Shown here: positions 1-13,688 of the stretch, one piece after another
How positions within the stretch are numbered: the stretch's first letter is position 1
Layout of the letters: each line of letters starts with the position of its first letter
Assembly (NCBI GenBank): GCA_037178975.1
Contig: JASJZH010000005.1
Location: 2,232,001 to 2,296,000, forward strand
DNA length: 64,000 nt
Source: Oscheius tipulae
Lineage: Eukaryota; Nematoda; Chromadorea; Rhabditida; Rhabditidae
Direction: 5' to 3'
Translations under genes and position numbers: made by a program
The notes under the pieces: generated by a model
Told to the model about the DNA's origin: nothing
What the model saw: the letters and a program-made list of their open reading frames with translations, nothing else
Databases searched by the model: none

Positions 1-144
1 TTGCATTGAATGCCAGGCAGTATGTCTGTTTCTGTTACTGGATCAAAATTATCGCTAGTCTGGATTTGACATAAGAATAGGGCAGTGTACTTTAGCAAAA
101 TTTCGAAGTTTCTTGGGTAGAAACAACCATCATTCTCTTTCCAG

Positions 145-3039
145 AACACACTTCTCGACCTGGCCGTGACGATCTTCAATACGCAGAAGGTCAACGCCGA
201 AAGCGCCAGCATCGGTCGTCTCGTCGTGGCCCTGCCCACACTTCTTCGTGACTCTGACCTCCAGGTGGCTCACAAGGCTCTCCAATGTATGAATGGTACA
301 GTTTTTTTTGGACATTTTTGCATCGAAAATGGCATTTAGGAACGCTGGAGATGGGTCTCTACGACCGAGGCTACCTGCCAGCGCTCGTCCGTCTCTTCGA
401 ATCGCATCTGCTCTGCGGGTTCACGCTACAGACGGCCATCCAGACCGTAACGGCACTGGCCAAGGAGCTGATGCGTGGAGGAACGGCCTTCGAGACCATT
501 TTGGACGAGTTAACGGCCCCGGTTTACGATCAGAGAGAGCTTACGAAAACAGCCTACAAGAGCATCGCCATGGCCACGGCCGAGATTGCGGCAGTGTCGC
601 AGGACCGGGAACGAGTGGGTTTTTGATACTTCTTTGAAGATTCTAGTTATTGAAAGAGCTCGGATTATGATCGCCAACATACTAGCTTATTGAAATAACC
701 ATCGTGGTTAGGGTTATGACCACACTACGACCACTAGATACTATTCGATTACAGAAATTAAAATCAAACCCAGCTAAGGATAAGCGAAACAAGTTGCAAG
801 ACTATTTATAGTCTGTTAGTACCAAAATTATGACTAGAAGTTCAAAAATAGCAGTAGGATTGGCCGTGTCTTTTCCCCATTTATGGTCACTTGGCTTCAG
901 TTTTTTTAAAACCTTCCGTTCAAAATGCACTTTATGCTAAAGAGTTATGAGGTGAAAAGTTGCCTACTTTCGGCTGATAAGTGAAAATGGTTCATTCGGC
1001 TGTTCTAATTTTTCAAATACCATTTTCGAAGAAAATCAAGCCATTTTATTCTCAGAACCCTCGATAATCTCCCTATATTCAGGCCTCGAAGCTCGCCCAA
1101 CAGCTTGTCGGCCATCTGAACTCTTCAAATCAGAATGAGCGTCTCTTTTCGATCCAGGCTCTCGGCGAGCTGGGCCGTGCCTTCCCTGCGGTCTACGAGG
1201 ACAGCAGTCTGAAGCCGGAACAGCTTCTGAGCCAGATTTTCTCTAACGCCAGCGATGATCTGCGTCCCGTGGCCGCTCAGGCCCTCGGAGCCATCGCCTC
1301 CGGCAATCCGACCCGCTATCTGCCCTTCATTCTGTCGAATCTCGACCAGGGCGGAGCCCAGCTGCCGCTTCTTCACGCCGTCAAGGAGGTTCTCTCGAGT
1401 CGCCAACTCGAGCGCGGACAGATCGACAAGATCTGGTCCGTTCTGGTCAGCCATGCCGATGTCCAGGAGGAGAGCATTCGTGCCGTTGTGGCCGACTGCA
1501 TCGGCAAACTCTGCGACGACAATCCGGACCAGGGACTCGCCGCTCTACAGGTACTTTTTGACTTTTTTCCGCTTTGAAATCAGTTAATTTATAGAAACTA
1601 CTAGTGGCGGAGAGTACAAATGTGCGATACACCGCGGTCTCGGCATTTAAGGTTCTCGTCTTCGACGCCCACTCGATCCAGAACAAGATGCTCGCTCCGC
1701 ATCTCGGTATGTTTGCTATTTTACGGATTTGGAGAAGATTTGATAGAAAAACAAACACAATGGTCGGAAATAGGCTAGAAACAATTTCCTTTGACAGAAA
1801 AATAGTCTGGAAACGCTGCATAATTTCCCTATTTTCAGTGGCCATCGGAGACGCCATCAAAGATAAGGACATGCGCGTCCGGCGCATCGGTCTCATCGTT
1901 CTCAACGCGCTCTTTTCCAAGAGGACACAGCTGGTTCGTTTCTTCACATTTTCCCTGCTATTTGCTTTGTTACTTAGAGCCAGTTTAGTTTGTGCACCAA
2001 AAGTGGCTAGTCCTTTGTTTTTGCCCTTACCAGCAGTCCAGGCAAACTTAGCGCTCTTTTGGATGTGCTAGACGGCAGAATTTACAAACAGAGGCCACAA
2101 AAACTGGTGTGCCTCGGCTCTGGATTGGTCATGTTGTTGTAAAAGTTAGTTCTGGTTTGAAATACCTAGATCCTAACATGCTTTGAGTATGTTTTCCGCG
2201 TTTTGGATTACTGTAGAGTACCATTAAGTATTTTTTCCAGCCGACCTCGAGATGCCTTACACACTCTTACAAAACGCAAAAGGACTATATATCCCATTTC
2301 CAGATGCGTTCCTACGTGACCGAAGTCCTTCCGGCAGTCTACGATGAGTCCAAGGTCAGGAAGGAGCTGATTCGCGAGGTCGAGATGGGCCCGTTCAAGC
2401 ATCTCGTCGACGACGGAGTTGATATCAGGAAGGCTGCCTACGAATGGTATTTTTCTCAATTTTCCGCCAGAAAAAACTCTCATAGCATGTTTACGATTCT
2501 GGAGCGGTGCACGGCCGAGATCAACATGGAGGAATATGTGAAGAATCTCGGTGATGGACTCCAGGACTCGAATCACGACATCAAGCTCCTCACAGGAATG
2601 ATTCTGGCGCGTCTCTGTGTCCTCGCCCCGGCCACCCTCCTGCAGAATCTGCCGCGCTACACCGAGCAGATGAAGGTCCTCCTCCTGCAGAAGCCCAAGG
2701 CCAATGCCGTCCGTCAGGAACTGGAGAAGCTCGACGAGCTCAAACGGGCCGTCATCCGGATGGTCAGATCCATGCAGGTTAGTACATTTGACTGTTTTTT
2801 TTTGTGAAAAAAGATCTAATTTTACCCTGTGAAAACATCAATGGAGTCCATAAAATGCTCCAACCCGCTTCCTTCCTCAAAAAACAGCAAATTTCCAGAA
2901 AATTCCCGACTCGGACCGTCTCCTCAGCGACATCGTCAACACTATTAACTTCAACAAGGAGCTACAGCCGCTGGCCGACAAGATTGACCGCGACGAGAAG
3001 GACCAGACCACGACGAATAGCACCCCGATGGAACAGTAG
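145..3039 (+). CDS. cand-1: CAND1 (cullin-associated NEDD8-dissociated protein), 3' part
   Basis: HEAT-repeat protein that binds unneddylated cullin-RBX1 and exchanges substrate receptors of SCF-type ubiquitin ligases in the cytosol and nucleus. The window opens inside the gene, so the 5' half is missing. Exons read about 145-295, 340-614, 1083-1550, 1595-1706, 1839-1933, 2304-2446, 2486-2777 and 2899-3039 (stop TAG 3037-3039), all with GT/AG borders and compatible phase. The block VRKELIREVEMGPFKH near 2356-2403, followed by DDG.DIRKAA, is a hallmark of CAND1; the HEAT repeats before it (LVGHLNSSNQNERL, LLHAVKEVLSS) and the short tail ending TPMEQ also match the family. Codon choice favours C at third positions, as in other highly expressed genes here. 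Intron 615-1082 holds no recognisable element. I see no other plausible identity. Confidence 0.93.
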
Positions 3040-3190
3040 CTTTTTGTTCACCCCTTTATTCTCCAAAAACGGTGTCTTCCCCTACGCTCCCTGTTCAAAC
3101 TGTTATACTGGTGTCCATTAAATTTCGGAATTCCTTCAAAATCACCAAATTTACTAGGGAAAAAATACCGAAAAACACAAGTTTTTTTTT

Positions 3191-5869
3191 TTAGAGGGAA
3201 GCCCGCTGGGGTGGAATGTGCTGAGGGCCGGCGCTGATCTTGAGAGGAGCCCGGATTTCCACTTCCTTCAAGGAGCCCTAAAATTAATTTTTTTTTCGGG
3301 TGAAAAGAACAAGAATACGCTGTAGAGACGCGGGATCCCGTGGACGAGGTCCTCGACGGCGTAGGCGAGGAAAGAAGCCGTCAAGCCCATGTTACAGCTC
3401 GTCACAACGGGCTGTTCGCTTTTGTAGCCGTTCTTTTTGAGCCCTAGGTTGATTTTTGGAGAAACGACAAAAAAAGGGACTCACAGAGACTGATTTCGTC
3501 CTCGGGACGGATGAGACCATTTGGAGTGAGCAGTTCCGAAGCGGGACAGTTCTTGAACCCGGGAATGTGGGTGCCGTTGACTCCTGGAAGGGTTTTTGAT
3601 TAAAAAAAAAGGAAAGTCACACTGTAAGGATCGAGGCCGGTGTCTTCGGTCCCCTCGAATTGTCCACGGCCGCGGCTGTCGAGGAAGTTTATCTGGAAGA
3701 TAAGGGTTGGGAAAAACGCATGAATTAGTACAAAATCTGTCGACCATTTCGCCGTCGTGGTATTTGACAGTTTCAGTGGTTGTTCCACAAGCTTACGGTC
3801 CTCTTGTGTTGTCCTTTTTTGTTTTAGCTGATGCCCGGTTGGGGCTCGTGAGAGGAAGATGCTGCTTCAGACAAGCTAACGTGACTGGGCCAACGATCTC
3901 CCAGAGACGCATCTCCCCAACTGACTTTACTTTGACTTGACTTGCCAAGAGTAACTGCTGTCACAAAGTATGTGTGAAAAATTGGCAATTAGGGCTTCAG
4001 ACAGACAGACACACAGACTTTTGGGCATTTTAAAATAAACAACTAATGCTATCGCCCTTTGGGGCTCAATGCCAAAATTTCAAAAGATCTTTACTCCGAT
4101 TGTCTTATCTAAGTATTGTGTTTCGTCTACATTCTTTGCGATTTCCCGACTTTCTTTCTGCCTTTCTGCCCTCTGTGCTGCCTTCTCTGATCCCGTTCAT
4201 TGCTTTCTGTATTGGGTTATTGGGACTTGTTCTTGTCATAGTCAGATTTTAGTTCTTTTTCGACAAAAGGACTAGTAAACATGCCTCATCCGTCCGCTCG
4301 ATCAGCTCCTTTCCCTCCTCATTCTTCTTTTCAAGTTCTTCAAAACTGATAGTGTGGGTCTTGAGACGGTTCTGGGCGCGCCAATTGCCCTCGGGGAGGA
4401 AGACATTGTCCATGGAAACCTCGTAATCGTTGTCGAACCACTGCTGCCAGCCGCCGTCCACGATCGTGATGGCCTCGTGTCCATAGGCCTGGATATATAT
4501 ATTCATTTCTTTATGGGGGGCGAGAGGTTTAGTTAAAAGAAAAGTTGGAAATACCTTGAAAAGCCAGGCACATTTGGCGGCGAAGAGCATTCCTCCGAGC
4601 GGGCCGCGAGAGTACAGGATCAGATGCTCGCCCTTGTTGATGCCGAGGAGCTGAAAAGGGCAGAGGATTAGAAGGTTTTTTAGGAGGTTTGATCCGTCTC
4701 TGTAAACGTGTTCAACAGTAATCGCTACCACGTAACTGACTGTATTATTTGTTTCAAGTCAGTTTATATGCTCGTTTCCCTTTCTGAACTAATCTCTGCC
4801 ACTGCCCGGTTGGCATTGTCTCCATCAACTTGTTTACTTGGTAATATGTCAATGTCACAGCCTGTCCAATGAACGATTTCAGTAAAACCTCTATTAGAAG
4901 CCGCCACCCTCCCCCATAACTCATGTTCAAAATGAGTGTCAAGGTGTTCATCTTCCCCTAGAAACGCGAGCTGCTGGCACGGGTCTAGTGGCCAGCACTA
5001 CCAGTCCATACCAAAATCTTCAAGAAAAAAAGAGCATAATTTGAATTGCGCGGCTTGCATTTTTATATTGAAGATTTGCATTGGAAAAGTTGGCGCGCAG
5101 CCAAAATCCCTGGGCAGGCCTACTAGAAAATATATTAACAGTGTCCAGCGGCCAAATTTCGGTCAGTTTCAGCAATAGGTACTGTCATTTGGTTCACGTC
5201 AACCTGTTTAACAGTTCTAGAATCTTTCTGTCACCACTTTTGTCTATCTGTCAAACTTATTTTGCCTCCGTTATGATACCATGAAGCTTGGATTAAAATA
5301 CTCTAATGCGACATAGCCCTGTTACCGGACTCGTAAGCTTAGTGTCAGTACGACTCAAGCTTTTGTTCCTCCAAACCCTTCCTTTCCTTCTTCCCAGTTT
5401 CTCTTCATAACCTCAAAAACCAACCTGCGCATACTTTTCGAACATCTCGGGCTCGTACATGGTGAATCGTTCGTATTTGGAGGGGTAGACGGCCGCGTCG
5501 AGGTTCATGTGCACTGCTCCCGGGATGTGACCGGCCAGATAGAGCTTGATCGACCGGAAAATGTCTGTTTACCAGAAAATGTTATCTTTTCCACAAAAAA
5601 GACATTTTTGAAGAAAACCTCAACTTACGGAGTCGGATGCTTGAGAAGGAGTTCAAACTTGCCGTAAAGCTCATCACGGTACAGCTTCCAGTCGAGGCGC
5701 TGCGGAATCGCATAGGAACAGTCCAGAATACGAATTCCTTCCCTAAAAATTGAAAATTTTGGAGGAAAAAAGGGAGAAGGAAAAAGAACTATGAAACGCA
5801 CTTGTTGACGAATCCCTTCTGCACGAGCTCGTTAACTGTTTTAGCCGAGACGAATCGCCTTAGAGCCAT
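3191..5869 (-). CDS. Thiosulfate/3-mercaptopyruvate sulfurtransferase (two rhodanese domains)
   Basis: Transfers sulfane sulfur from mercaptopyruvate or thiosulfate to acceptors in cysteine/H2S metabolism. Nine exons on the minus strand: 5802-5869, 5629-5742, 5425-5564, 4555-4650, 4281-4488, about 3623-3692, 3485-3583, 3319-3443 and 3191-3277. It starts MALRRFVSAKTVNEL. The N-terminal rhodanese domain has YLAGHIPGAVHMNLD; the C-terminal domain has NGTHIPGFKN and the active-site loop SCNMGLTAS, so the catalytic Cys is present in the second domain and the first lacks a comparable loop, as usual for the family. There is no obvious targeting peptide, so it is probably cytosolic. Two introns (3693-4280 and 4651-5424) are much longer than the rest and carry low-complexity T-rich sequence without recognised genes. 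Mercaptopyruvate versus thiosulfate preference cannot be decided from what I see. Confidence 0.88.
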
Positions 5870-6488
5870 CTAAAACAGTTTGGTGTAGTTGGAGAATACA
5901 GTTTTCAGGAAAAAGATGAGAAATTGGAAAGAATGCACGGAAAATTGTGAACAGAGGATATTTTCTCGTCAAAACTTGCTATTTCCCTTATTTCTTTGTC
6001 TGAGATTTGGTAGCAAGGCTCCTTGCCTATTCTCTGAAAGTGTTTGGAGCAAAATGACAAAAAAAATTAGGGGGTAAAAGAGTGAAACGCAGGAATATGA
6101 ATATTACCTAAAGAATTCAAATTACAGACTCCTGCGCGCTTTTTCAAAATCAAACAGTTTTAGCGCAAAATGCAATTTCGAGGCGAGAACAGAATCTTAG
6201 TCTAGGAAAAAAAATTGAAGAACTAGACAAACGTTGTCTTTCTCCTCTTGTCTTTCTCCTCATTTTCTCCATTTTTCTTGGCAAATTTTCTGTCGACGTT
6301 GACTATTCTAGGGTAGCATTTGACGGAAAATTCGATTAAGCCCACTTGGAAACCAAGAAAATGTGTGTAAAGCACCGAAATGCAGAAAGAAACGAAAATC
6401 CGGGATTTTTAAACATCTCGCACAAAACTCAAATTCAAAAACGAGTTCCAGGGAACGCTCATACACCCGCAATGTCAGTGTCTCTTTA
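5870..6488. other. Intergenic stretch between sulfurtransferase and fold-back element
   Basis: About 620 bases with no convincing coding potential. A 22-base segment near 6462-6483 (CATACACCCG followed by AATGTCAGTGTC with one difference) recurs near 9300-9321 upstream of the receptor-L-domain gene, suggesting that flanking DNA of that gene was duplicated here. Confidence 0.5.
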
Positions 6489-6878
6489 ATCATTCAGAAA
6501 ACAGAACTGAGGCCTTCGTCTAGTTGACTATAGGACGCAGAAGTATTCTGTTCACATGTAGTATGAGCAAATGGTTCTCGAGGAGAATGAAAGTCAAGAA
6601 GTGTCATGATGAATCGAATTGACCTGTAGCACATCTAGTTGCAAAGAAACGAGAAAGGAGGACAAAGTTGTTGACGATTTTTACGGTGAAGAGATCACTG
6701 AGCGACCTGATTATCAGCCTGTTCTGTGCTCTTGTCGATGGTATTCATACTCTCACCACTATTCATCATAGCTCTTCTTGACTTCTATTCTCCTTGAGAA
6801 CTATTTCCTCATACTACAGATTTCTTCAGCGTCCTATAGGCAGCTAAACAAAGACCACAGTTCTGTTCTCTGAATGGT
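6489..6878. repeat. Fold-back (inverted-repeat) element with ~120-bp arms
   Basis: The left arm (about 6489-6616) and right arm (about 6761-6878) are imperfect reverse complements. Shared blocks include AACAGAACTG, CTATAGGACGC, TAGTATGAG, AAGGAGAAT (GAGGAGAAT on the left) and AAGTCAAGAAG. The roughly 145-base loop contains a degenerate piece of the receptor-L-domain gene 3' end (see 6690-6760). No transposase is present, so this looks like a non-autonomous fold-back element or an inverted duplication. Confidence 0.7.
6690..6760 (-). pseudogene. Relic of receptor-L-domain gene 3' end inside fold-back loop
   Basis: The stretch GAGATCACTGAGCGACCTG to TGGTATTCATACTCTC parallels 7058-7125, the last codons of the neighbouring receptor-L-domain gene (GAGATCACTAAGCGGTTTTA and onward), with several substitutions. 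It is too short and degenerate to be functional. Confidence 0.6.
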
Positions 6879-7065
6879 TAACAAGAAGAGGGAGAAACTG
6901 CAAAAAGTACGGGATGAGGGATCTTTACAGAGCAATAGTTTGGAGAGGAAGGATCTACAAAAGCACTTTATAGCGGACATTCAACCGACGAAACGACTGC
7001 TGACTGACCAAAGTAAGCACTAACGAACACAAGGCATTCCGCAGGATCTTTATTGGATGAGATCA

Positions 7066-8863
7066 CTAAGCGGTTTTATTGTTGGCCTGTTCCGTGCTCT
7101 TGCCGATGGTGTTCATCACCTCACCACGAGCCAAACCGGACTTGGACGTCTGCTCTACCGACTTCGTCGTCTGCTTCAGCGACCTCTGGACCTTTTTCTC
7201 GCCGTCTTTCTTTTCCTCTTGAGTTTTCTTCTTCTGCAATTTCTTCTTGATCACGAACCAGTAGACAAGGGAGCCGACAAATGCTAGCAGCATGAGCAGA
7301 ACGATCACGATCCCGATGACAATTGCGACCTTCTTTCCAGTAGAAGAAGAACCATTGATTTTGCCGCTACCCAATCCCGAGGCAAAAGGCAGGCTGCTGG
7401 CCTCTGCAGTGGTAGTCGGGACAACGTAATCCGTCTCCATTTCCTCGTCCTCCAAGCTCAGCTGCTCCTTCAACTTTTCGTAGATGTCCTTGTCCAAGAG
7501 CTTTTTATTCCCACGAATTCTCAGCTTGACACTTCCATTCGACTTGAGCGTCTTCAGCTTGGGGAGGTCGATCTGGTCGAGTTCCTTGTTGTCCACAATC
7601 TCCAAAGCCAAGTCGTATTTGCTGTCTATCTCCTGGATGTTCTGGAGAAGACTGAGATCCTTCAGATTGGTTCCGTTCAGCTCGACTTTTCCTTGGATGT
7701 GCGTCACTTGAGGCATTTTATTGTTCAGCTGTTCTTCTCCGATCGGGCTCTTGTTGTCTCGGAAGATTGTGCACTTAATCAGTTGATCAGCATCGCCAGG
7801 GTTGTGCAGCTCGTGAGTGTCACAAATTGCGTCGCAGTTGCTGTGGATATAGTGCTTCCATGCAGGTTGTCTAGCGGTGACATTGAACTTCTCGACGAGG
7901 CCTTCATCACAGAGTAGAGGATTATTGGTGAGCACTGAACAATTGCCTGTTTATTTAAAAAAAACTTGGAACTGACCGTTGCGATTGTTCTTGTTGGTTC
8001 CTCCAACTTTCACAAAAGCCAGGGTTGTGAGATTTGTCTTGTCGAAAGTAACGCAGCTAACTTCAATTCCCTCCTCCTTGACTCCTTCCGGCATTCCTCC
8101 TTCGATTGTGGCGTTTCCGGCGTTACCGAGACAATGAAAGTTGAGAAGACTGCAATGCGCAAGTTCAGACGTAGAGTACAAGATGTCAGAAGAACATTCT
8201 AAATATGTTGAATGTTAGAAACCGCTTGTTTTTCTTGTTACCTCCGAACTCCTGAACATGGGAAGTATTATCCATTTTCAATAAGTTCCACTTGGCGATC
8301 GACGTCTGATCCAGCTGACCATTTCCCCCAATAGAGAGCGTTCCTCCTACAGCTTTTGGGTTGATATAGATAGTCTTCAGGGAAGGATTTCCAAGGATTA
8401 CAAGGCCAACTGAGACACTTTTCAACACAGGAAGTTCGATTGTTTCCAGATTGACCAAATGCTCAATCGTCAGATATTCTGAATTATGCCAGACTTAACG
8501 ATAGAGCCAAGAACTTACTGATCTTCTCCAGCTTAGGAAACTTGAGATGCTTGATGTATTTCGAGGCTTTGATGATGAAACCACCCGTGAGTTCAGTCTT
8601 GGAAGCTGTCCATTGGTCGATCACATCCTGTTGCAGATCCTCCTTGTCGAAAGTGACAGACTTTCCTTCCGGCTGAACAATAGTTGCATTCACACATTCT
8701 TTCATATCGCCCTTTTCAATGCCTAAAAATCAGAGTCAGCAGTAGAAGTAGCCCGCTACTCACATGGTGTGATGGTAGAAGAATCCGCAGTGGTAGCTAC
8801 TTGGGATAGAAGAGGAGTCGCCAGCAGCAGCAGTAGAAGAAGACGATCCAGAGAAGCAGCCAT
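7066..8863 (-). CDS. Receptor L-domain type I membrane protein
   Basis: Five exons on the minus strand: 8764-8863, 8519-8722, 8242-8478, 7977-8198 and 7066-7946. The protein opens with a signal peptide (MAASLDRLL, a leucine run, then ATPLLSQ). The ectodomain has at least two EGFR-like receptor-L domains, recognisable by LKFPKLEKI, LVNLETIELPVLKSV, NPSLKTIYIN and later IDLPKLKTLKSNG, with cysteines bordering each block (KECVNATI, HSNCDAICDTH). Near the C terminus follow a Ser/Gly linker, one transmembrane helix (VAIVIGIVIVLLMLLAF), a Lys-rich stop-transfer (VIKKKLQKKKTQ) and a short tail without a kinase domain. Nematodes have many such kinase-less L-domain proteins of unknown ligand. Decayed copies of its 3' end lie at 6690-6760 and 59270-59760. 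Confidence 0.85.
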
Positions 8864-9882
8864 CTTCGAAGACAGCAGCAGATGTTATGGGCTCTTTGTG
8901 GAGGAGAAGAGTTAGGGTAACTAGTCCTGACAGGTTACAGGATAACGAAGCGAAAAAAGAAAATTCACAACTTTCTAAACAATTTCTTGTTGAAAATTTA
9001 ATTAAACATAGTTAGAAACTGAGAAATTGCATCAAAACTGTGGCAAAAAAAGGCAGAATCGAAACTATGAAAACGCTGTGGTGTCTGTGGTTGACTCTGT
9101 TTGTTTATCCGAGGCCACGAAACAAAAGCAAAACAAAAAGATGTACATTGTTGCCAACTAATTAAGTTAGACAAGTCCTCAGAAAAAAGACGACGTATTC
9201 TGTTGCTACCAGCGAAAGACTGTCGACAGAGGAAAGAAACCAAGAGACAGAGAGACTGGGAAAAATTAGATGACCAGTAAAACCGTCGGCAGACACAGCC
9301 ATACACCCGAAATGTCAGTGTCAGGAGGAAAAGATCAAGGCTTTGGAGGAGATCATCCGTCACAACAACGCTTAGATTCTGGTCTGTACTTTTTTGAGCA
9401 AAAAACAGTTCCTCGATCCTTGTTTTTCCTTCTGTCCCATTGTTAGTATTCGTCTTCCAGTAAGGGTAAGTATCTGGAATCCATTGTTCCATAGCGATGT
9501 GGAGAGATTTCTTAAGCTGTCCTGGTAAAAAGTTTGTTAGTTAGATTGTGTCTCGTACAGTTCCTTGTTGTGGAAAACAAGAGGTCACCTGACCCGTGTG
9601 CTAGCTGTTTTGTTCCGACACAAGACACTATGGATTGTGCTCTGAAGAATATTATGTTCACAGTAAAACTTCATTTCGAAACATCAGTTTTAGTCATCAA
9701 GAATGCTCTAAAATTAGCTTATTCACACAGCCTATCAAGGACCTCCCCCGTGATGAACGTTCACTTGTTGACACAGTTTTGTTATCTTTGTTTCTGCCTC
9801 TAAAGCACCGACTCAGTACGATTGCTTCTTGATCACATTTATCAAAGTCTCTCGATAAGCTTTCATTCATTCTCCCTCAGTC
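8864..9882. other. Intergenic region upstream of two divergent genes
   Basis: About 1 kb between the receptor-L gene (-) and the carboxylesterase (+), so it must hold both promoters. I see no clear TATA box. A block near 9148-9180 (TTGTTGCCAACTAATT plus a few bases) recurs near 29288-29312 upstream of the large palindrome, so it includes dispersed repeat sequence. Confidence 0.5.
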
Positions 9883-11943
<2,061 letters not shown>

Positions 11944-12239
11944 CTTGACCCGTAGCAATAAACATATTTACTTCAAACGAACTGAACGAAATGACATAAG
12001 GACACATGTTGGTCATCTATTTGGAGAAACGTAGCATATAGACAGCCCACGCCAGAAGGTGAAGAGAGTCTAGCAGACCTTGCAATTTGTGCCAAATTCT
12101 CAGGTTACTGTCATTTGTAAAGGCAAAAATAACACGGATTGACGTGACAGAGATAAGCGTTGCTTATTACAAAAAGGTGGAAGTTTATTGGAAGCTGGTT
12201 CGAACGAAATAACAATAGTTTGCAGCGTAATCTTGTCGA
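11944..12239. other. Short intergenic region
   Basis: AT-rich sequence between the esterase stop and repeat DNA. It holds AATAAA-like CAATAAACA at about 11956, a plausible polyadenylation signal for the esterase; nothing else is recognised. Confidence 0.4.
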
Positions 12240-13217
12240 ATATACAGGGTGCGCCATAATTACGGGCGCGCGCTATATCGCTAATAACTCCGTTTCTAAA
12301 TGTTGGACATATAGAATCTATGATGTATAAATGTACCTCAGAAACTGGAGAATCAAATAATCACACTTACACAATTGATTCAGGTGGGCTCGGTAACCAA
12401 CACTTCTAGGGTGCCGATTGAGACGGGTGAGTCACGGAGGTCGAAAAACGAAATCGAGAACAGCTGGGCGCGGTTGGTATCATTGAAAAGAGCATAAAAA
12501 ATAATGAATAATGGCACGTTCTCACATTGGTTTGTGTTGCAAATTTGGAAAAAACCATGCAACCTGTAGTTCGTTGCGCAGTGGCTAACAAGTAAATCAT
12601 GGTTTTCTCGAAGTTCCCACTCGAAAGAAAGGCGGCAAGTGTTTTTCTCGCTTCATTTTTTATGCGCTATAAAGTGATGATAAACTGATTTCGTTTTCTT
12701 TAATTTTATTTTTTTGCTTATTTTCGACCACCGTGACTAAACCGTCTCAATCGGCACCCTAGAAGTGTTGGTTACCGAGCCCACCTGAATCAATTGTGTA
12801 AGTGTGATCAATTATTTGATTCTCCAATTTCGGAGGTATATTTATTTTTGAAGCGTGAGAGCGAGTTCAATAGCAACTCACAAGGAAAGCCTCTCAACTT
12901 AAGTTGGAGTTTGGCAACGAACAAGGTGCTCTTCGATAGCTCTAAACATGGGTATAACGGGGTATATTGCGGAATTCGCTTAACCTCTCCCTGGTCCGAG
13001 ATATGACATCTTTAAAAACGGCGCCCCCGTATCATCTCTACGCCTCAGCCGCAGTCGTGAGACTTCGAAGGCACCAAAAATCATGGCAACGCATATAGTA
13101 TGGTGGTGAGCGCGGTGGGCTGGGGGGCAATTTAGCTGGTTAGGATCCGAACAACATTTTTTTTAATGATAGTGGCGCCAGGTTCTCAATATAACATCCT
13201 CTGGCAATCCTGTATTT
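12240..13217. mobile_element. Degenerate mariner-like element, possible outer unit
   Basis: The left edge reads TACAGGGTGCGCCATAATTA, the style of many mariner/IS630-type ends, and the right edge read in reverse gives TACAGGATTGCCAG, both next to a TA. Only about 10 bases agree between the ends and no transposase reading frame survives, so the boundaries are tentative. The palindromic unit at 12316-12840 sits inside. Confidence 0.35.
12316..12840. mobile_element. MITE-like element with ~95-bp terminal inverted repeats
   Basis: The left arm (12316-12410) and right arm (12741-12840) are inverted copies. Both contain GGAGAATCAAATAAT, CACACTTACACAATTGATT, CAGGTGGGCTCGGTAACCAA and CACTTCTAGGGTGCCGATTG; the right arm has 4 extra bases after AATAAT. 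The 330-base core has no coding capacity. I could not define a target duplication because similarity fades gradually at both edges. Confidence 0.75.
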
Positions 13218-13323
13218 TGCTTAATTTTTTCTTCCTTCTCTTCCTATTTGGTCTTTTTATTGCTTCTTTTTTGTTCCTAAAGTTTGCTATTGGGGAAACA
13301 GGAGACCACAGAGGATGACGTTG

Positions 13324-13590
13324 CTAGATAAGTTTCACACATTTTGGAGAATCTTCAACTGCATTGGGCATACGAATCCCTTCATCCTCTACACAGTAGT
13401 CATCGTCGGATCCTTCGGAGATGTTTAGCTCTACAAAATGAAGATTCACCAACACTTCACTAACCTTCATCTTCCTCTTTAATTGTCATAGAGCTGGTGA
13501 CAGAACTTTGCAAAATGACTTTCAATCGACTTGCCAGACGGCGCTCATCTCGACTCAATTCGGTATCTTTTTCCAGCCGAAATTCTTCCA
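13324..13590 (-). pseudogene. Two 3'-terminal exons of an unknown acidic-tailed protein
   Basis: On the minus strand a frame entering near 13590 (FLVEEFRLEKDTELSRDERR onward to MTIKEEDE) ends at a donor near 13466 and joins in phase to 13324-13430, which gives LNISEGSDDDYCVEDEGIRM and stops at TAG 13324-13326. The splice geometry and codon phase are good. No upstream exon is found: RTE debris of opposite orientation begins about 100 bases upstream, so the gene was probably truncated by that insertion or continues unrecognised. No family recognised. Confidence 0.4.
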
Positions 13591-13688
13591 CCAGAAATCC
13601 AAGATTTTAGATGGGTTATGTGGAAACTAAAAAGTTTGCGCGTCGTGAAAACAAACATAAAGAAAAAGCACATAGTCACAGATAAAAG

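Noticed and set aside
8998-9492. 164-codon minus-strand frame upstream of the esterase
   Set aside because: Composition is unlike neighbouring genes, no domain is recognisable, and part of it is dispersed repeat sequence.
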